A stretch of DNA of 64,000 nt from positions 46,837,779-46,901,778 of the forward strand of contig CM043970.1 of the NCBI GenBank assembly GCA_014529385.2. Reading direction: 5' to 3'. The stretch's first letter is position 1. Every line of letters begins with the position of its first letter. A program made the position numbers and the translations under genes. Positions 22,958 through 35,351 of the stretch are shown one piece after another. This DNA is from Adiantum capillus-veneris. Its lineage: Eukaryota > Streptophyta > Polypodiopsida > Polypodiales > Pteridaceae. Under the pieces are notes generated by a model, which saw nothing but the letters and a program-made list of their open reading frames with translations, did not search any database and had not been told where the DNA came from.

Positions 22958-23470
22958 CTACTCACGATCTAAACATGCACTCTCTCTCTACATGCTTTCC
23001 CATTTTCATCTACACTGTCACTATCCTCTCTCCCCAAGATCTCCATGGATGTAGCACTTGGGGAGACTTTACCACAAGAAGCTCTTCTACCCTTTCTTCG
23101 GCCACTTCATAGCCCATCATCTACAAGCTATCCATGGCTATGGCTGCAGCATTGGGGTAAACTTCTCCAACCCTCTTTTACCCTTTCAGGTACACCTTCT
23201 TAGCTCATCATCTCCAAGCTTCCCATGGCTTGAGCACCTACAAAAACTCTATCAACCACCTCTTGGATCCTTGTCATGGTGCAAAATTGCACTCCAAGGT
23301 TCTCCCTTGAAGGTTTAATTCGCTGTATCTTCCTCTCTCCAAAAAAATTACTTCTTCCTCCTCCATCTCTAGCTCATTCAAAACCACCATCAAACCCTCT
23401 TATTGTAGCCGCTTCTTCTCTATGGAAATGTCAAAATCTACTAGGATATTGATGCAACCTAGCGGCTTCA
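22958..23470. other. No gene recognised
   Basis: Pyrimidine-rich sequence with two or three loosely related stretches around CCATGG and CTTCTACCCTTTC (for example 22990-23110 and 23110-23240). It begins exactly where element B's RT stops, so 22957/22958 is probably a rearrangement junction. Confidence 0.4.
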
Positions 23471-24025
23471 GGTATTGGGATACAGTACTTAAAAGTTTTC
23501 ACAACTTTATACCCAGAGTTGTGGATGTGTAAGACTGGGAAATGGATACCTCTACAAAGCCTTGAAGAGAATCTTGTGACATTTGACATTCATATTACAA
23601 TGCCAAATGATGTCTTTGAAACTGTGCAAGTTAGTGATTGCACAAGCTAGGGGCCTTGGATACGATACTTAAAAGTTTTCACAACTTTGTATAAACGCTT
23701 TCGCTACAAGCGGTGGATGTGTAAGACTGGAAAATGAATACCTCTATAAAGCAATGAAGGTAATCTTGTGACATTTGACATTCATATTACAATGCCAAAT
23801 GATGTCTATGAAACTGGGCAAGTTAGTGATCACACAAGCTAGGGGCCTTGGATACGATACTTACAAGTTTTCACAACTTTGTATATAAGCTTCCGCTATG
23901 AGTGATGGATGTATAAGACTAGAAAATGAATACCTATACAAAGCATTGAAGGTAATTTTGGGACATTTGACATTCATATTACAATGCCAAATGATGTCTC
24001 TAAAACTATGCAAGTTAGTGATAGC
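23471..24025. repeat. Three-copy tandem repeat, 180-192 bp units
   Basis: Units start with TTGGGATACAG or TTGGATACGATAC at about 23475, 23655 and 23847. Each contains AAGTTTTCACAACTTT, TGGATGT, and TGACATTCATATTACAATGC near the middle. The spacings are 180 and 192 bp. It is satellite-like and noncoding. Confidence 0.85.
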
Positions 24026-25097
24026 AGTCGTTGACACACTTGCCTTGGTTACTTCAAATATTGCAATTGCAGAGTAGGCAAACGTCATGGAGGAGGAGTT
24101 CTTGGCAACCCAAGCCAAGCTTGTGGAAAATCAACAACCTCTTCCTATTGATTCACTTCACTCTGATGCCCCAAACATTGTTGATGAGAAGATATCATCC
24201 CTCAACCTTTACCTCACACTAAATATGGACGACAATGCATGTGGTAATTGTCCTCCTTGTGTAATTGTCCATCCCAATGTATTTTGCTAGCACAAACTTT
24301 TATAGGATCTTTTGGACATGGAGATGTGGGAATCTTGCAAGGTGGGAGAGAGCAATGTTTTTGGCCCAGAAGTAGCACTTGCAAACTACATCAGCAAACT
24401 ACCCATGGGTGACATCTGCATTATCCACAAGGACCTTGGTGGACATTTTTGTGGGTCTTGAAGGCTGTCAAGAAGCTCTTCTGCTTGTCTACTATGCCTC
24501 AGGCTGCATAAGTAGTTTTTCTTGTAAACAAATCCCTTGCAATGGCCGCTTTTGCCATAGGTTTTTGTGGCAAGGTCTAAGCCCGTGTAGCTATCAATCA
24601 AGACTTAGGAGTGGAAGACCCACAAGCCATAACGGCCTTAATCCTAACTTCCATCCTACCTAATGCTCAAGCAAGATGCAAGGAAGTTGCACAGTGCCTC
24701 CTAATAGAAAACCTGTAATGAGTCCCTTTTGAAATTTCATATATCAAGTTAATACCAGGTCCACATGTATTTTCCTATCTTGACTTACAATTTGGTGTAA
24801 ATACATGGGTTTCAGTGAAATTTAATTTTCTAGTTCTAAATGGGCAAGTTTAATGTGAGTTTTATTAGTTTCCTTGAATCTTTATTTGGTATAGATACAT
24901 GGTGTTCATTAAATCAATTTAAAAGCTATGATTGTGCAAGTGCTTTGTGGGTCAATCTCTATCTACTATGACGATGTCGGGGATACCAATTTTCCACACG
25001 GAGGGGTTAGTGTACAGGAAAGTAATTTTCATAGGATGTGCCATTAGCTTTCAAATGGTATTCTTAATGATAATTTTGTGCTGGATTTGTCCCAAAA
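24026..25097. other. No gene recognised
   Basis: Short open stretches on the plus strand (for example 24087-24290, and readings around 24500-24710 with LGVEDPQAITALILTSILPN) suggest a decayed coding sequence, but I cannot assign a family. The rest is AT-rich. Confidence 0.35.
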
Positions 25098-25817
25098 ACT
25101 ACAAAAAAAACCCTATCCACAAGGCACCAATTTTGGGCAAAAGAAGTTAACTTCTTTTGCCCAAAATTGATGTCTTGTGGATAGGGGTTTTTAGCAATGT
25201 TTGGGCCAAATCAAGAATAATAGGTGCCTAGCACATGTCAATCAAAGGAATTTTGGTTGTCTCTCGGTCTTACACAGATACAAAAGATTGGGAAGGCACT
25301 GATAGCAAAAAAAACTATCAATGATTACTTTGTTGGGTCTTATTTTCCAGTTGAAATGCACACATCATATAGTTTTTAGCCCTGGTGGTGCAAAAAGCCC
25401 CTATCCACAAGGTAGAAAGTTTGCGCCAGACAGGGCTCTGGGCTAGACAGGAGCCCTGTCTAGCCCAAACTCGCTAGGGCTCTTGTCTGGCCCAAACTCG
25501 CTACCTTGTGGACAGGGGCCTTCTGCACCACCAGGGCCAAAGGCCATATGATGTGTGCATTTCAATTGGAAAATATGACCCAACAAAGTAATCATTGACA
25601 GTTGTTTTGCCTACCAATGCCTTCCCAATCTTTTGTACCTGTGTAAGACCGAGAGACAACCAAAATGCCTTTGATTGACATGTGCTAGGCAACAAATATG
25701 CTTGTTTTTTTCCAAACACTATTAAAAACCTCTGTCCACAAGACATCAATTTTGGGCAAAAGAAGTGTACTTATTTTGCCCAGAATTGGTGCCTTGTGGA
25801 TAGGGGTTTTTTGTAGT
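25098..25817. repeat. 720-bp inverted repeat with nested hairpins
   Basis: The left arm, from 25098, pairs with the right arm ending at 25817, centred near 25457. Each outer arm is itself a hairpin: AAGGCACCAATTTTGGGCAA pairs both within its own arm (25121-25180) and with the opposite arm (25735-25795). The core contains a short hairpin on GGGCTAGACAGG / CCTGTCTAGCCC (25442-25467). The arms share longer similarity including the GTGCCTAGCACATGTCAATC region. No coding sequence is seen. Candidates are a foldback element or a hairpin small-RNA source. Confidence 0.85.
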
Positions 25818-26149
25818 TTATGCACTACCAAGGCCAAAATAGATATGATGTGTGCATTTCAACAAATGGCACTTGAAGCCTGTTGTGGAGGCTTTGTCGC
25901 ACTAGCCAAAAAAATACTCATCCACAACTCCCTCCCTTCATGTCTCCCCCTCTGTGTTCAATGGCATGGTGTGCAAGAACTTCCCCATAATGTACAAAAG
26001 ACTTATAAAAAATTATTGAACACAAATTGAATACAAAGAGCTTAAATGACATAAGAAGCAACACATTCCAAAATGATTAAGCATCATTTCATTTCCAGAT
26101 TTGTAGTCATTATATATCCATTGCAAAAAGGTGTTGTTGTACATATTAC
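25818..26149. other. No gene recognised
   Basis: Short noncoding interval between the palindrome and the histone-like pseudogene. Confidence 0.35.
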
Positions 26150-26261
26150 TAGCTACAAGTTCGCTCGTATCCAATGGGCTAGTGCAAAATCTTTTTGCAT
26201 TATAGTTACATGCTTGGCATGGATGGCACACAAGTTGGTATCCTCAAATAAACCCACCAAG
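26150..26261 (-). pseudogene. Duplicated C-terminal piece of the histone H3-like pseudogene
   Basis: The minus-strand reading [20 protein letters not shown] matches the histone H3 C-terminus. It is a tandem copy (period 112 bp) of the last part of the pseudogene at 26262 and is slightly closer to canonical H3 than that copy, keeping CAIHAK and VTIM. It ends with a stop after WIRANL. Confidence 0.8.
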
Positions 26262-26575
26262 TAGCTACAAGCTCGCTCGTATCTAATGGGCTAGTGCAAA
26301 ATCTTTTTGCAGTATAGTTACATGCTTGGCATGGATGTCACACAAGTTGGTATCCTCGAATAAACCCACCAAGTATGCCTCTGTGGCTTCTTGAGTACTT
26401 TGAGGCCGATGGGCTGCATGCGTAACTCAGTGTTATATCTTTGCACAATCTCCCCGCATGTCCGCACAAAAGGAGCCCTTTGGATGAGAAGCTCCACACA
26501 CTTTTAATAATGTCGAATATCAGCAAAGGCCCTACTAAAACACTGCACTCTATAAGGTTGCCCATCTAGTGCCGC
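26262..26575 (-). pseudogene. Histone H3-family pseudogene
   Basis: On the minus strand the 3' part reads [18 protein letters not shown] followed by IHAKHVTI and KDFALAH, clearly the alpha2-alpha3 region of histone H3. Upstream in another frame (26570-26400), ELLIQRAPFVR and a Y-N-T-E-L-R segment match the alphaN-alpha1 part, with an in-frame stop in the Y-x-K stretch. The N-terminal tail is not recognisable. The KDF in place of KDI recalls centromeric H3 variants, but the rest is nearer canonical H3. It is too damaged for function. Confidence 0.78.
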
Positions 26576-26654
26576 TTGCTCGTCTTGCTGTAAAATTTTG
26601 TTTTGTGGCAGCACTTGAGGGGTGGGGCTACATCCTCTAGGAAAAAAGTTTTAT

Positions 26655-27077
26655 CGTTGGACTCGTATTCTTGAGTTCTCTAGTCTTCATTGGTTCACAA
26701 TTCGACACTCGTCAAGATTGAAAACAAACACCAACTCCAAAAAATAGTTCTTCAAGGGCATAATACGATGTTTAATGTAAATTGTGAACTTGAGTACTAT
26801 AGAGAAGATAGAGTGAGGAATGAGAGGAAGATAGAGTAGACAGAGAGATGGACGTAGACAAGGGAGAGAAGTGTATGAGAGAAGGGAAGGGGGAACGCAC
26901 ACCAAGTAGAGGGGGAGATTCAAATTTGAACTACACACTCAACTGCACTATAACAAATACAATGGGGACTCCCATTTATAAGCATGGACAAGGCATATAG
27001 CTATTGTAGGGATAAGGTTTCATTGGTGAGGTTTGAATTCTAATTTCCTAGGTGTAAAGTGCAATGCACTTTCCACA
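26655..27077 (-). repeat. Presumed 3' LTR of a copia element
   Basis: It starts at 27077 (minus strand TGTGGAAAGTG) just after a purine tract, contains a TATA-like TATAAATG near 26980, and is followed by pyrimidine-rich sequence. The far end, around 26655, is a guess, because the matching 5' LTR was not found. Confidence 0.4.
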
Positions 27078-27086
27078 TCCCCCGTC
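27078..27086 (-). other. Polypurine tract of the copia element
   Basis: GACGGGGGA on the minus strand immediately before TGTGGAAAG fits a plus-strand primer site. Confidence 0.5.
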
Positions 27087-27199
27087 AAAACAAAACCATA
27101 ATAGAAAGCATAGAGCATGGAGATCCCCCCTGAAATGAAAATTGGAAAATAAAAAATAAAACCATGCTGAAATACAAGCAATGTTATTGAAGATGAAGC

Positions 27200-27405
27200 T
27201 TCCAAACCGGCCTTTGTTGAGCAAAGAATATGCCTCTCAAGAGGAACTACCTTTGTAAGGAAATTTGTGACATTCTCTGCGGTAGAGATGTACTTGAGGT
27301 GGATGAAGCTATCTTCTACTAGTTCCTTGATAAAGTGATGCGCTAGCGTGATGTGCCTTGTGCACTCGGTAAGTTGTGTAGGGTTAAGGTGGATAGGTTA
27401 GTGTG
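27200..27405 (-). pseudogene. Copia RNase H C-terminal fragment
   Basis: The minus strand reads PTQLTECTRHITLAHHFIKE, then FIHLKYISTAENVTNFLTK and PLERHILCSTKAGL. The order T-[RK]-H-I, H-F-I-[RK]-E, Y-[IV]-x-T-x-[ED]-N and F-T/L-T-K is the end of the Ty1/copia polyprotein. Reverse transcriptase and integrase are missing: only about 590 bp separate this piece from the gag of the same strand. Confidence 0.82.
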
Positions 27406-27994
27406 CCATTCATGATAATGGCATGCTTTGGAGAGGTTAGTGTAGAGCTTTCTAGAGAGAGACTGTTGTACAATAGAATAGAGTATATTGCAAATGATAA
27501 AGGCTACAATTCTTCAGTAGAATGTGTCTCTATATAGGCTTATAAAAATAGACAGCCTTTTGACACATAAGCACAAGATGTGGCTGCCCATGCACAAATA
27601 CAAGTGATTACTCTTTACACAAAGGCTATAAGAGTTTCTTCACATGGATTGACACATGAGGTGAAAGGGGTATTTCACACAAGAGATGCAACAAAACCTC
27701 ACATCCCAATAATTTTCCCCTATGTGGGTTTTGGTTTCATTTCACTCACACAGTCCTCTCCTCAAAACACACTAGGGTGAGGCACACAATTCACAAGCCT
27801 CCCAGGCTTGAACACAAAGTTGCCTCCCCTAGACACAAAGGGTGTAGGCATACAAAACATCAGGGTGTAGGCACACACAAGCCTCCCCTCGCACAAAGAG
27901 AGGGTAAGGTGTACAATTGATAGAATGCTCACAATACATCATCATAAACCAAGCCAATATTGTTGTCGTTATCTTTTTCACAAGGTTGCAAGGT
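27406..27994. other. No gene recognised
   Basis: Noncoding filler between the copia gag and RNase H remnants, where integrase and reverse transcriptase would be in a full element. It may be an LTR piece of another insertion; I could not identify it. Confidence 0.35.
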
Positions 27995-28815
27995 TTATTT
28001 TTGCTTTTGGTTGATCTTAAAAACTCTCTTTGTGATGGTAACCTGTGATGATTTATTGTTGAGTCTACAATACTTTGTAGAATGATTGTTCTTTCCACAA
28101 ATGCGACAAGGGTTTATTTCATAGCGATCATTTGAAAGGCGATTTGTTCTGCCACAGTGTGTGCACTTTAAGTTCATTTTGTGATTGCGGTTGTAGCGAT
28201 TGGACGAGACCACATATGCACCATTTGACCATTGTTGACTGACTTTGAGTTTCTTTTTGTGCTCTTGAAGAGAGTTTATGACATCTTCAATTTTAGGGAT
28301 TGGGTCTTTCTCTTTAAGCACTGTGACAATTTGGCAAAAATTTGCAACTAGTACTACTTTGAGAAGCACAGAAATTTGGTCTTCATTATCTACAGGACAT
28401 TTTATATATGTCAACTGTGTGCAAATACTTTTGAGCCTATCGACTACAGATGACACATCTTCTCCAGGCTGCATAAGCAATCCATAAAGTTTCAATTTTT
28501 AATGCAATTTTGGAATGCTTGCCAATAGCACCAAAATGCTGCTCTAAAGTTATCCATGCAATGTGTGAAGTGGTGTGCAATCATCTAAATAATGCACAAA
28601 GTTGTTGTCAAGCGAAGTGAGTAAAATGTTGACAGCTTGCTCATCTTTAGCTGCAAACGGTGCTAAGCTTTGTTGCATTTCTACTCTATTATCTTCATCT
28701 AGCAGCTTGATAACATACCATAACTGCTTTTGCATTAAATAGCCTTCGGTTTTTGCCTTCCATGTGTGAAAATCAAAGCCGTTGAATTCATCGATGTTTT
28801 CATTGATGTGCAGTT
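27995..28815 (-). pseudogene. Copia gag with CCHC zinc knuckle
   Basis: The minus-strand reading starts near 28800 with NIDEFNGFDFHTWKAKTEGY and continues through LWYVIKLL. After a break it resumes with GKHSKIALKLKLYGLLMQPG, DVSSVVDRLKSICTQL and a linker, and ends with the zinc knuckle CRICGKNNHSTKYC (CX2CX4HX4C, about 28110-28069). This is the Ty1/copia gag architecture. At least one frame change occurs near 28500-28550, so it is not intact. Confidence 0.85.
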
Positions 28816-29488
<673 letters not shown>

Positions 29489-29659
29489 TACTTTGTTTTC
29501 CACAAATCCTTTTACCTTGAGTTGACATAATCCTATTTTGACAACTTCTTTCATAACAAATTGGTAAAAGTCACATCATTTGGCTTGATCACTGAATCTA
29601 GCATGCTCTAAAAATAACCAGAAGCCAAGGAAAGTTGTTATGTAGAGCATAGCCAGCAA

Positions 29660-30637
29660 TTGTTTCACTCTAGGTAATAACATTTCTTATTGTCAACCGT
29701 TGCAATAGCATGTGAGCATCCTCTAGACTCCCGCAGTTCGAGGTCGAAGCATAGGTGATTGCAATTAGAGACAAGGTTTTCCTTCACATCTAGCAAAAAT
29801 AGCCCAGGTTGACCATATCCTACAATCACTCGAAGAGATGACAGCCTAGAGAGGATCCCCATCGAAATTTTTGCGTGCTATCATGACGGCACCATATTTG
29901 ACAGACATATAGATCAAAGCACCATCAAGCATGGTATCTTGCTCCGATAGCCCCTGGCTAGCAAGCTTATCATGAATTAAAAAAATCATACATGTAAAGA
30001 TCTTGCGTAAGGCCACAAGCCTTCAAGGTGGAATTGTAGGTGATTGCAATTAGAGAAAAACCTTTCTCTTCACATCGTAAAATCAATTCAGAGCTAGGCT
30101 TGCCATAGACATGCTCGGTATATAGTGTAATCAGTCTAGTCTAAAAAGCATAACCCATTGCCTTTAACGCCTCATCACACTCCGCTTGTCTATGGCTGAC
30201 TTGTGTTTTGAATATTGCTTGTTCTCTAGATTTTACTAACTAAAAATCAAGAAAACAAATTGTGTTTGAAGATCTCGTATAAGGCTACAAGCTTTCAAGG
30301 TGGAAGCGTACCGTGATTGAAATTAGAGACAAGCCTTTCCTTCGCATCTAGTAGAAACAACCCAAAGCTTTCTTGCCACAAGCAGGTTGGATATGTCTTA
30401 GAATCAATCCGGTTAGAAAAGAAAAATCCATTTCTTTTAACTCCTCACTCTCTGCTTGTCTATGCTTGACTTGTGTTCCAAATATTGCTTGTTGCCTAGA
30501 TTTTGTTAGTAAAAAACTGAGACAAAAAAATTATGTTTGAAGAGTTCATATAAGGCCACAGGCCTTTGAGGTGGAAGCGGTAGATAAGTGCAATTAAAGA
30601 GATAAAATTTTCATCAAAGGGTGTTACAATTTTTAAA

Positions 30638-30695
<58 letters not shown>

Positions 30696-32330
30696 CATCA
30701 AAGCATGTTAGATTTTTTAACCTAAAATCATGTTTGAGATACCGATCCTCGTGGTTCAGAGGTGCACCTCGTAAAAATGGGATACTGATCCTAGTGCTTC
30801 AGAGGGGTACCTCACAAAAAACCACAAGGAGGGTTAGATTCTTGTCAAGCTCAATGTTTGTGATCATACAAGATGTCAATGTTATTAAGTGTTTGTTGTT
30901 CCATTTTTATGTTTCAAAGAAAAGAAAACATGCAAGTCTCCTTGCATGGGGGAGTTTGCACAGTCCTCCCCAACTTTTGTAATACGAGGAAAGGTGCCAT
31001 TCCCAGGGCAACGTGCAATTTTCAGTGTGTTCATTAACTGCGTTCTTAGTGTCAAGAATCAAAAAATGATACTGCTTACTCACCGCATGATTGAATGTCT
31101 ATCATTGATGCACTTTCTTACATCAGCAATGTTGGTCATCTTTTGCACTGAGCCCGCTACAAGAGATGACATCCCAGGGAGGATGCCCTTCAAGAATTTT
31201 TTGTACTATTGTGAGGACACCACATTTGGTATACATATTGATCAAACCACCGCCAGGAATGACATAGTATTCCCAACAACCCTTGAATAGCAATCACATA
31301 GTGAATTCTAATACCCATGTGAAAGTCTCCCATAAGACCACAAGCCTTCCAGGTGCATGCATAGGTGAATGTATTTGGAGAAGAGGTTCCGTAAAAACAA
31401 TCAAGAGATTTCTTGCGATAGGCATATTAGCACCCAATATGTTGCAGGTGATGAAATTCCAGAGAGAATGCCAATCAAGAACTTTTCATCTTTTTATGCT
31501 TTTGTGACAGTGCCACACATATCAACCGAGCATGGCCAAGCATGACATCGTTCAACAACGGCGCCGGACTAGGTATCTTCTCATTGATTTTTTCACCCAT
31601 GTCAATGGCTTGAATAAGTTCATTGGCCTTCAAGATGCAAGTATAGATAATGCATTTGGAGAAAAGCCTTCCGTTTGCATCTGCTTCTTGAGCTGCCCTA
31701 GCACAATGAAGTTGGGCATATCCAACAATCAATGTGTTTGAGGTGATGACATTCCGTAGGGAAATCCCATCAAGATATTTTTTTTCTTTCATGAGAGAAC
31801 CACATTTGACATACAAGTGACCAAATCACAACCAAGTACAATATTTTTTCACCACCAATCCGCTATCAACAATCTCAATGTGAGAAACCCCCTCTTTGCA
31901 TTTGTTTAAAGCAACCTAGGGCCATAAGAGCACTTAAAGAGACTTTGTCTGGCGAGCATCCCTCACTTCGCCTCTTGTAAAAGAAGACCATTTTTTTTTT
32001 CCATATCCATGTTGTGAATATCTTGCAATCAACATCCCCTACCTAGCATTCACATCATGAATTTTGATTCCTATGTGCCAAGCACATCTTTTTTCAATAA
32101 ACTTTGCTGACAATATAATTGTGAATTTTTGTGCCCATATCAACATCTTTCTTAGAGGCACATGCCTTCAAGATGTGTGCGTAGGTGATCACATATGGAG
32201 AGAGGACCTCCCTTCGCATCCGCCGTGGGAAAAAACTTGCAATCAATGCATTTCAAGAGATCACGCTCTAAGATGTGTTGGGCATATCTTGCACTCAACA
32301 CGTTCCAAGACAGTGATAAAATTCTCGGAC
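29660..32330 (-). pseudogene. Degenerate PPR repeat array, older part
   Basis: The minus strand shows PPR repeat remnants, for example at 31816-31650: MYVKCGSLMKE, NVITSNTLIVGYAQ and YTCILKANELIQAIDMGEKI. Many further echoes of the ILKACG-type helix turn occur (the plus-strand word AAGGCCACAAGCCTTCAAG at 30010 is its complement). Every repeat is broken by stops and frame changes. PPR proteins normally bind RNA in organelles with about 35-residue helical repeats. Nothing here could make such a protein. Confidence 0.65.
30641..30692. repeat. (GA)26 microsatellite
   Basis: An uninterrupted GA tract flanked by two related copies of TTTCATCAAAG (about 30610 and 30694). Confidence 0.95.
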
Positions 32331-34290
32331 ATCAGTTATCTATGCTGAGTCCTTAGAGAGTGGCGGACCGCACCATCTGTCTCACTTGGTATCAGCTAAA
32401 AACACACGGGCAGACCTGCCACTAGTGCTGCTCAATATTGAATATTGCCTTTTCTCCATGACATTTGGTACATATTTAGATAAAGCATTGCCAATGAGAA
32501 CATGTTTTACCAACAACCGCTTACTAGCAATCTTGACGTGAATTATCTCATCCATGTGAAACGTAAGGTTATAGGTCTTGCATTTGGAGAAAGGCCTTTT
32601 CTTCGTATCTGGTTAAAACAGCCCAGAGATTCCTTGCCACTATCATGTTTGGCATATCCTGCATCAGCCTCTGACTATCAATCTCATTGCAAATTCTCTT
32701 ACCCAAGTCCACATATTCTATAAAGACATAGGCCTTTTAAGGCATGCCTAAATTCTCATCCATGTTGGCAACCATTGATGAGAAATCTCTTTGTTAATAC
32801 TCTTGTCCAAGTGAAGGTCTTGTGTAAGGCCATAGAGAGAGAGAGAGAGAGATAGCTATCCAACTACTGACTTCTAAGAACAAATGTTTTACTCCTGTAA
32901 GAAAAACATGCCTTCATCATGCTGCTGATTGCATCTGGAGAGAGACCCTCTCTTTGCATCTACTAAGTGGCAAAAAAATCTACCAAGACAAAGCCAAGCA
33001 CGGCTTCTTTTTGCAATAGCCTCTGAATAATAATGTAATTGTGAATTTCTGTGCCCATATCAACACCTTGCGTAGAACCACATGTCTTCAAGATGCATGT
33101 GTAGAGCCACATGCCTTCATCATGCTGCATAGGTGATTGTAGTTGGAGTACAGCTTTTTGCCCTACTACAATCAGTGCATTCCAAGAGTCCACGCTCCGG
33201 CCCTACTCCTTGTGCGTATCGTCGTCCCAGGTGCATTGATAAAACGATGGAGCTCGATAGAAAGTGTGCCACGTGGGTTATTGAGAGGCCCTTGCTTTGC
33301 ATCTGGAGAGAGAGGACCTTGCTTCACATCTGCTGTGTGAAAAACCCTACAATCAATGCATTTCAAGAGCCCACACTCTGAGATAAGAGATTGAAAAAGG
33401 CCCATAGCTTTCTGATCCTGCTCCTGTTGTGCATATTCTGCGAGCAGTACATTCCAAGAGATGCTGTTTGAAGTGATCCTTACATGAGGATATAGAGCGA
33501 TCTTGCTTTGCATTTGCTAAAAAAAGCCTACAACTTTGTGGCCCTTCTGTTGTTGCGCACATCCCACAAACGGTGCATTCCAAGAGACAATATTCCGGAC
33601 AGGAATCTCCATAAGCACTTCTTGTGCTTTCTCAAGTGTACTGCATCTGGCATATATATTGACCAAGGTAGTGCTCACCAAGTGGAGAGATGGCCTTGCT
33701 TTGCATCTGTTGAAAACAACCCATGACTTTTGTCCATCTCCTCCAAATTGCGACATGCCTTCAAGATGCAAGCCTACATGATTGCATCTAGAGAGATGCG
33801 CTCGTTTCATGTAGAGAGTTGCACGCTCTTTGCATCACCTCAAAATATCCTAGAGATTTCTTGTTCCTGTGATGTTCGACACATCCCACAATCAACGCAT
33901 TCCAAGAGATGAGATTCCGAAACAAACACTCCTCAAGTGTTTTTTGTGCTTTCTCAAGCGCATCACATTTGGCATACATATCGACCATGGCATATCTTGC
34001 AATCAACACATTCAAAGTGATGGAATTCCGCCCATCAAAAACTTTTGGTGCTTTCATCTTACATATTGACCAAAGCACCCCTAAGCACATCATCTTTCTC
34101 AAACAACCCCAAACTAGCAATATTATCATGAATTCTCTCACCCATGTCAACGTCTTGCATAAGGCCACCGGCCTTCAAGGTGCAAGCGCCAGTGATTGCA
34201 TCTGAAAAGAGACCCTCCCTTCATCTGTGAAAACCGCACAGTGCTTGATTGCCACAGCCATGTTGGGCATATCTTGCACTCAACACGTTC
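32331..34290 (-). pseudogene. Degenerate PPR array, units duplicated at 61.9-63.7 kb
   Basis: Minus-strand PPR pieces include STTLVNIYARCSTLEKAQEV and NIVSWNAPFVGCAQQQ (33690-33560), plus YTCILKTCGSTQGVDMGTEI (33100-33030). These fit PLS-type PPR repeats. Block 32331-33240 is repeated near 62690-63660. Block 33240-34290 is repeated in the disrupted copy that starts at 34291 and continues at 52939 and 61884. All copies are pseudogenic. Confidence 0.78.
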
Positions 34291-34440
34291 CAAGATAGTC
34301 ATAAAGCGATGGATCCCGATAGAAAGTGTTCCACGTGGGTTATTGAGAGGCCCTCGCTTTGCATCTGGAGAGAGGACCTCGCTTTGCATCTGCTATGGGA
34401 CAAACCCTGCAATCAATGCATTTCAAGAGCCCACGCTTTG
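34291..34440 (-). pseudogene. PPR pseudogene piece left of element A
   Basis: Matches 33240-33380 closely, including CCACGTGGGTTATTGAGAGG and ATGCATTTCAAGAGCCCAC. It is cut at 34440 by the 5' LTR of element A and continues at 52939. Confidence 0.8.
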
Positions 34441-35332
34441 TGTTTGGTGGATACGAGCTAGCAGGTGTATGCACACTAAACCTGGCGGCGGGGATACTCT
34501 ATTTTTCTGCAAAAACCCTATAATTCTACCTAAAATGAGTTGTAATCAGAAGAGGATTAGACCATATTCTTTTTATGCTCTCTGAGTCTACCCCTTGTAA
34601 GAGACCGGTTGGCCATGGGAAAGCCCCTTAGCTTTTAAAGTCAAAACCCTTAGTTTTGAAGGAATTATTATCATTAGCTTGGAGAGGAAAACGTACGGTG
34701 CTAAAGCTTCTTGTGACTACAATTTGTAATCATCATTTCTCTTGAACGGGTAATCAGAATTCTATTCCGAATAGTACATTGTGTTGTTTGTCTCTTGCTC
34801 TTCAATCTAAGTGTAATCATTTCCAATTATGCTGTGGTTTGCGACGAGTCGTTTGTGAGCTAAATGCATTGATTTGGGAGTTAAAATGGTTTTTTGTTGA
34901 TGTTTTGACCTTGAATAAGTGTTTCTATGCTTAAGGAGGATCTTTCCAAGTACTTCTGTTTCAGTTTTCTGCACATTTTTTTGTGATGGATCGTGATTTA
35001 TGTAACTTCCGAGATGGTGACAGAACTTGGTAGGATTGAGCCCATAAGTGTTGTGATACCTCTCCTTAAGTTCGTGACATTCCCGATTTGTTTGGATACC
35101 GAAACGGCGTGATTGTGTTGAGTGTTGAGAATGGACGCATACTGATTGTTTGACTAGGAAGTGGTTGATTTGCTTTTGTTGTAAGAATGAGTAGTCTTTG
35201 AGTTCACTTTGGTGAGATTGACACTCTCATTAAGTCTCCGTGCCCCACCCCGAGTTGCTTCCTTGCATATTGACATTATGTTAGTACAAAAGAGCTATGC
35301 TGCAGACGTCCGTCAACGGCGACTTGCTAACA
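34441..35332 (+). repeat. 5' LTR of element A
   Basis: 892 bp, starting TGTTTGGTGGATACGAG and ending GCTAACA just before the primer site. It differs from the 3' LTR at many positions and small indels, including GGCGGCGGGG against CAGCG near the start. Confidence 0.93.
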
Positions 35333-35333
35333 T

Positions 35334-35351
35334 TGGCACCGTTGCCGGGGA
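35334..35351 (+). other. Primer-binding site, tRNA-Asp type (element A)
   Basis: TGGCACCGTTGCCGGGGA, one base after the 5' LTR, differs at one position from the standard complement of the plant tRNA-Asp 3' end. Confidence 0.9.

Noticed and set aside
32331-32470. Primer-binding-site-like words TGGTATCAGC in the PPR array (also near 62755)
   Set aside because: They do not follow an LTR end and differ from the tRNA-Met complement at the end. The surrounding sequence is part of the duplicated PPR block.
29660-34440. Functional PPR genes
   Set aside because: No run of more than two or three repeats stays open; stops and frame changes occur throughout.
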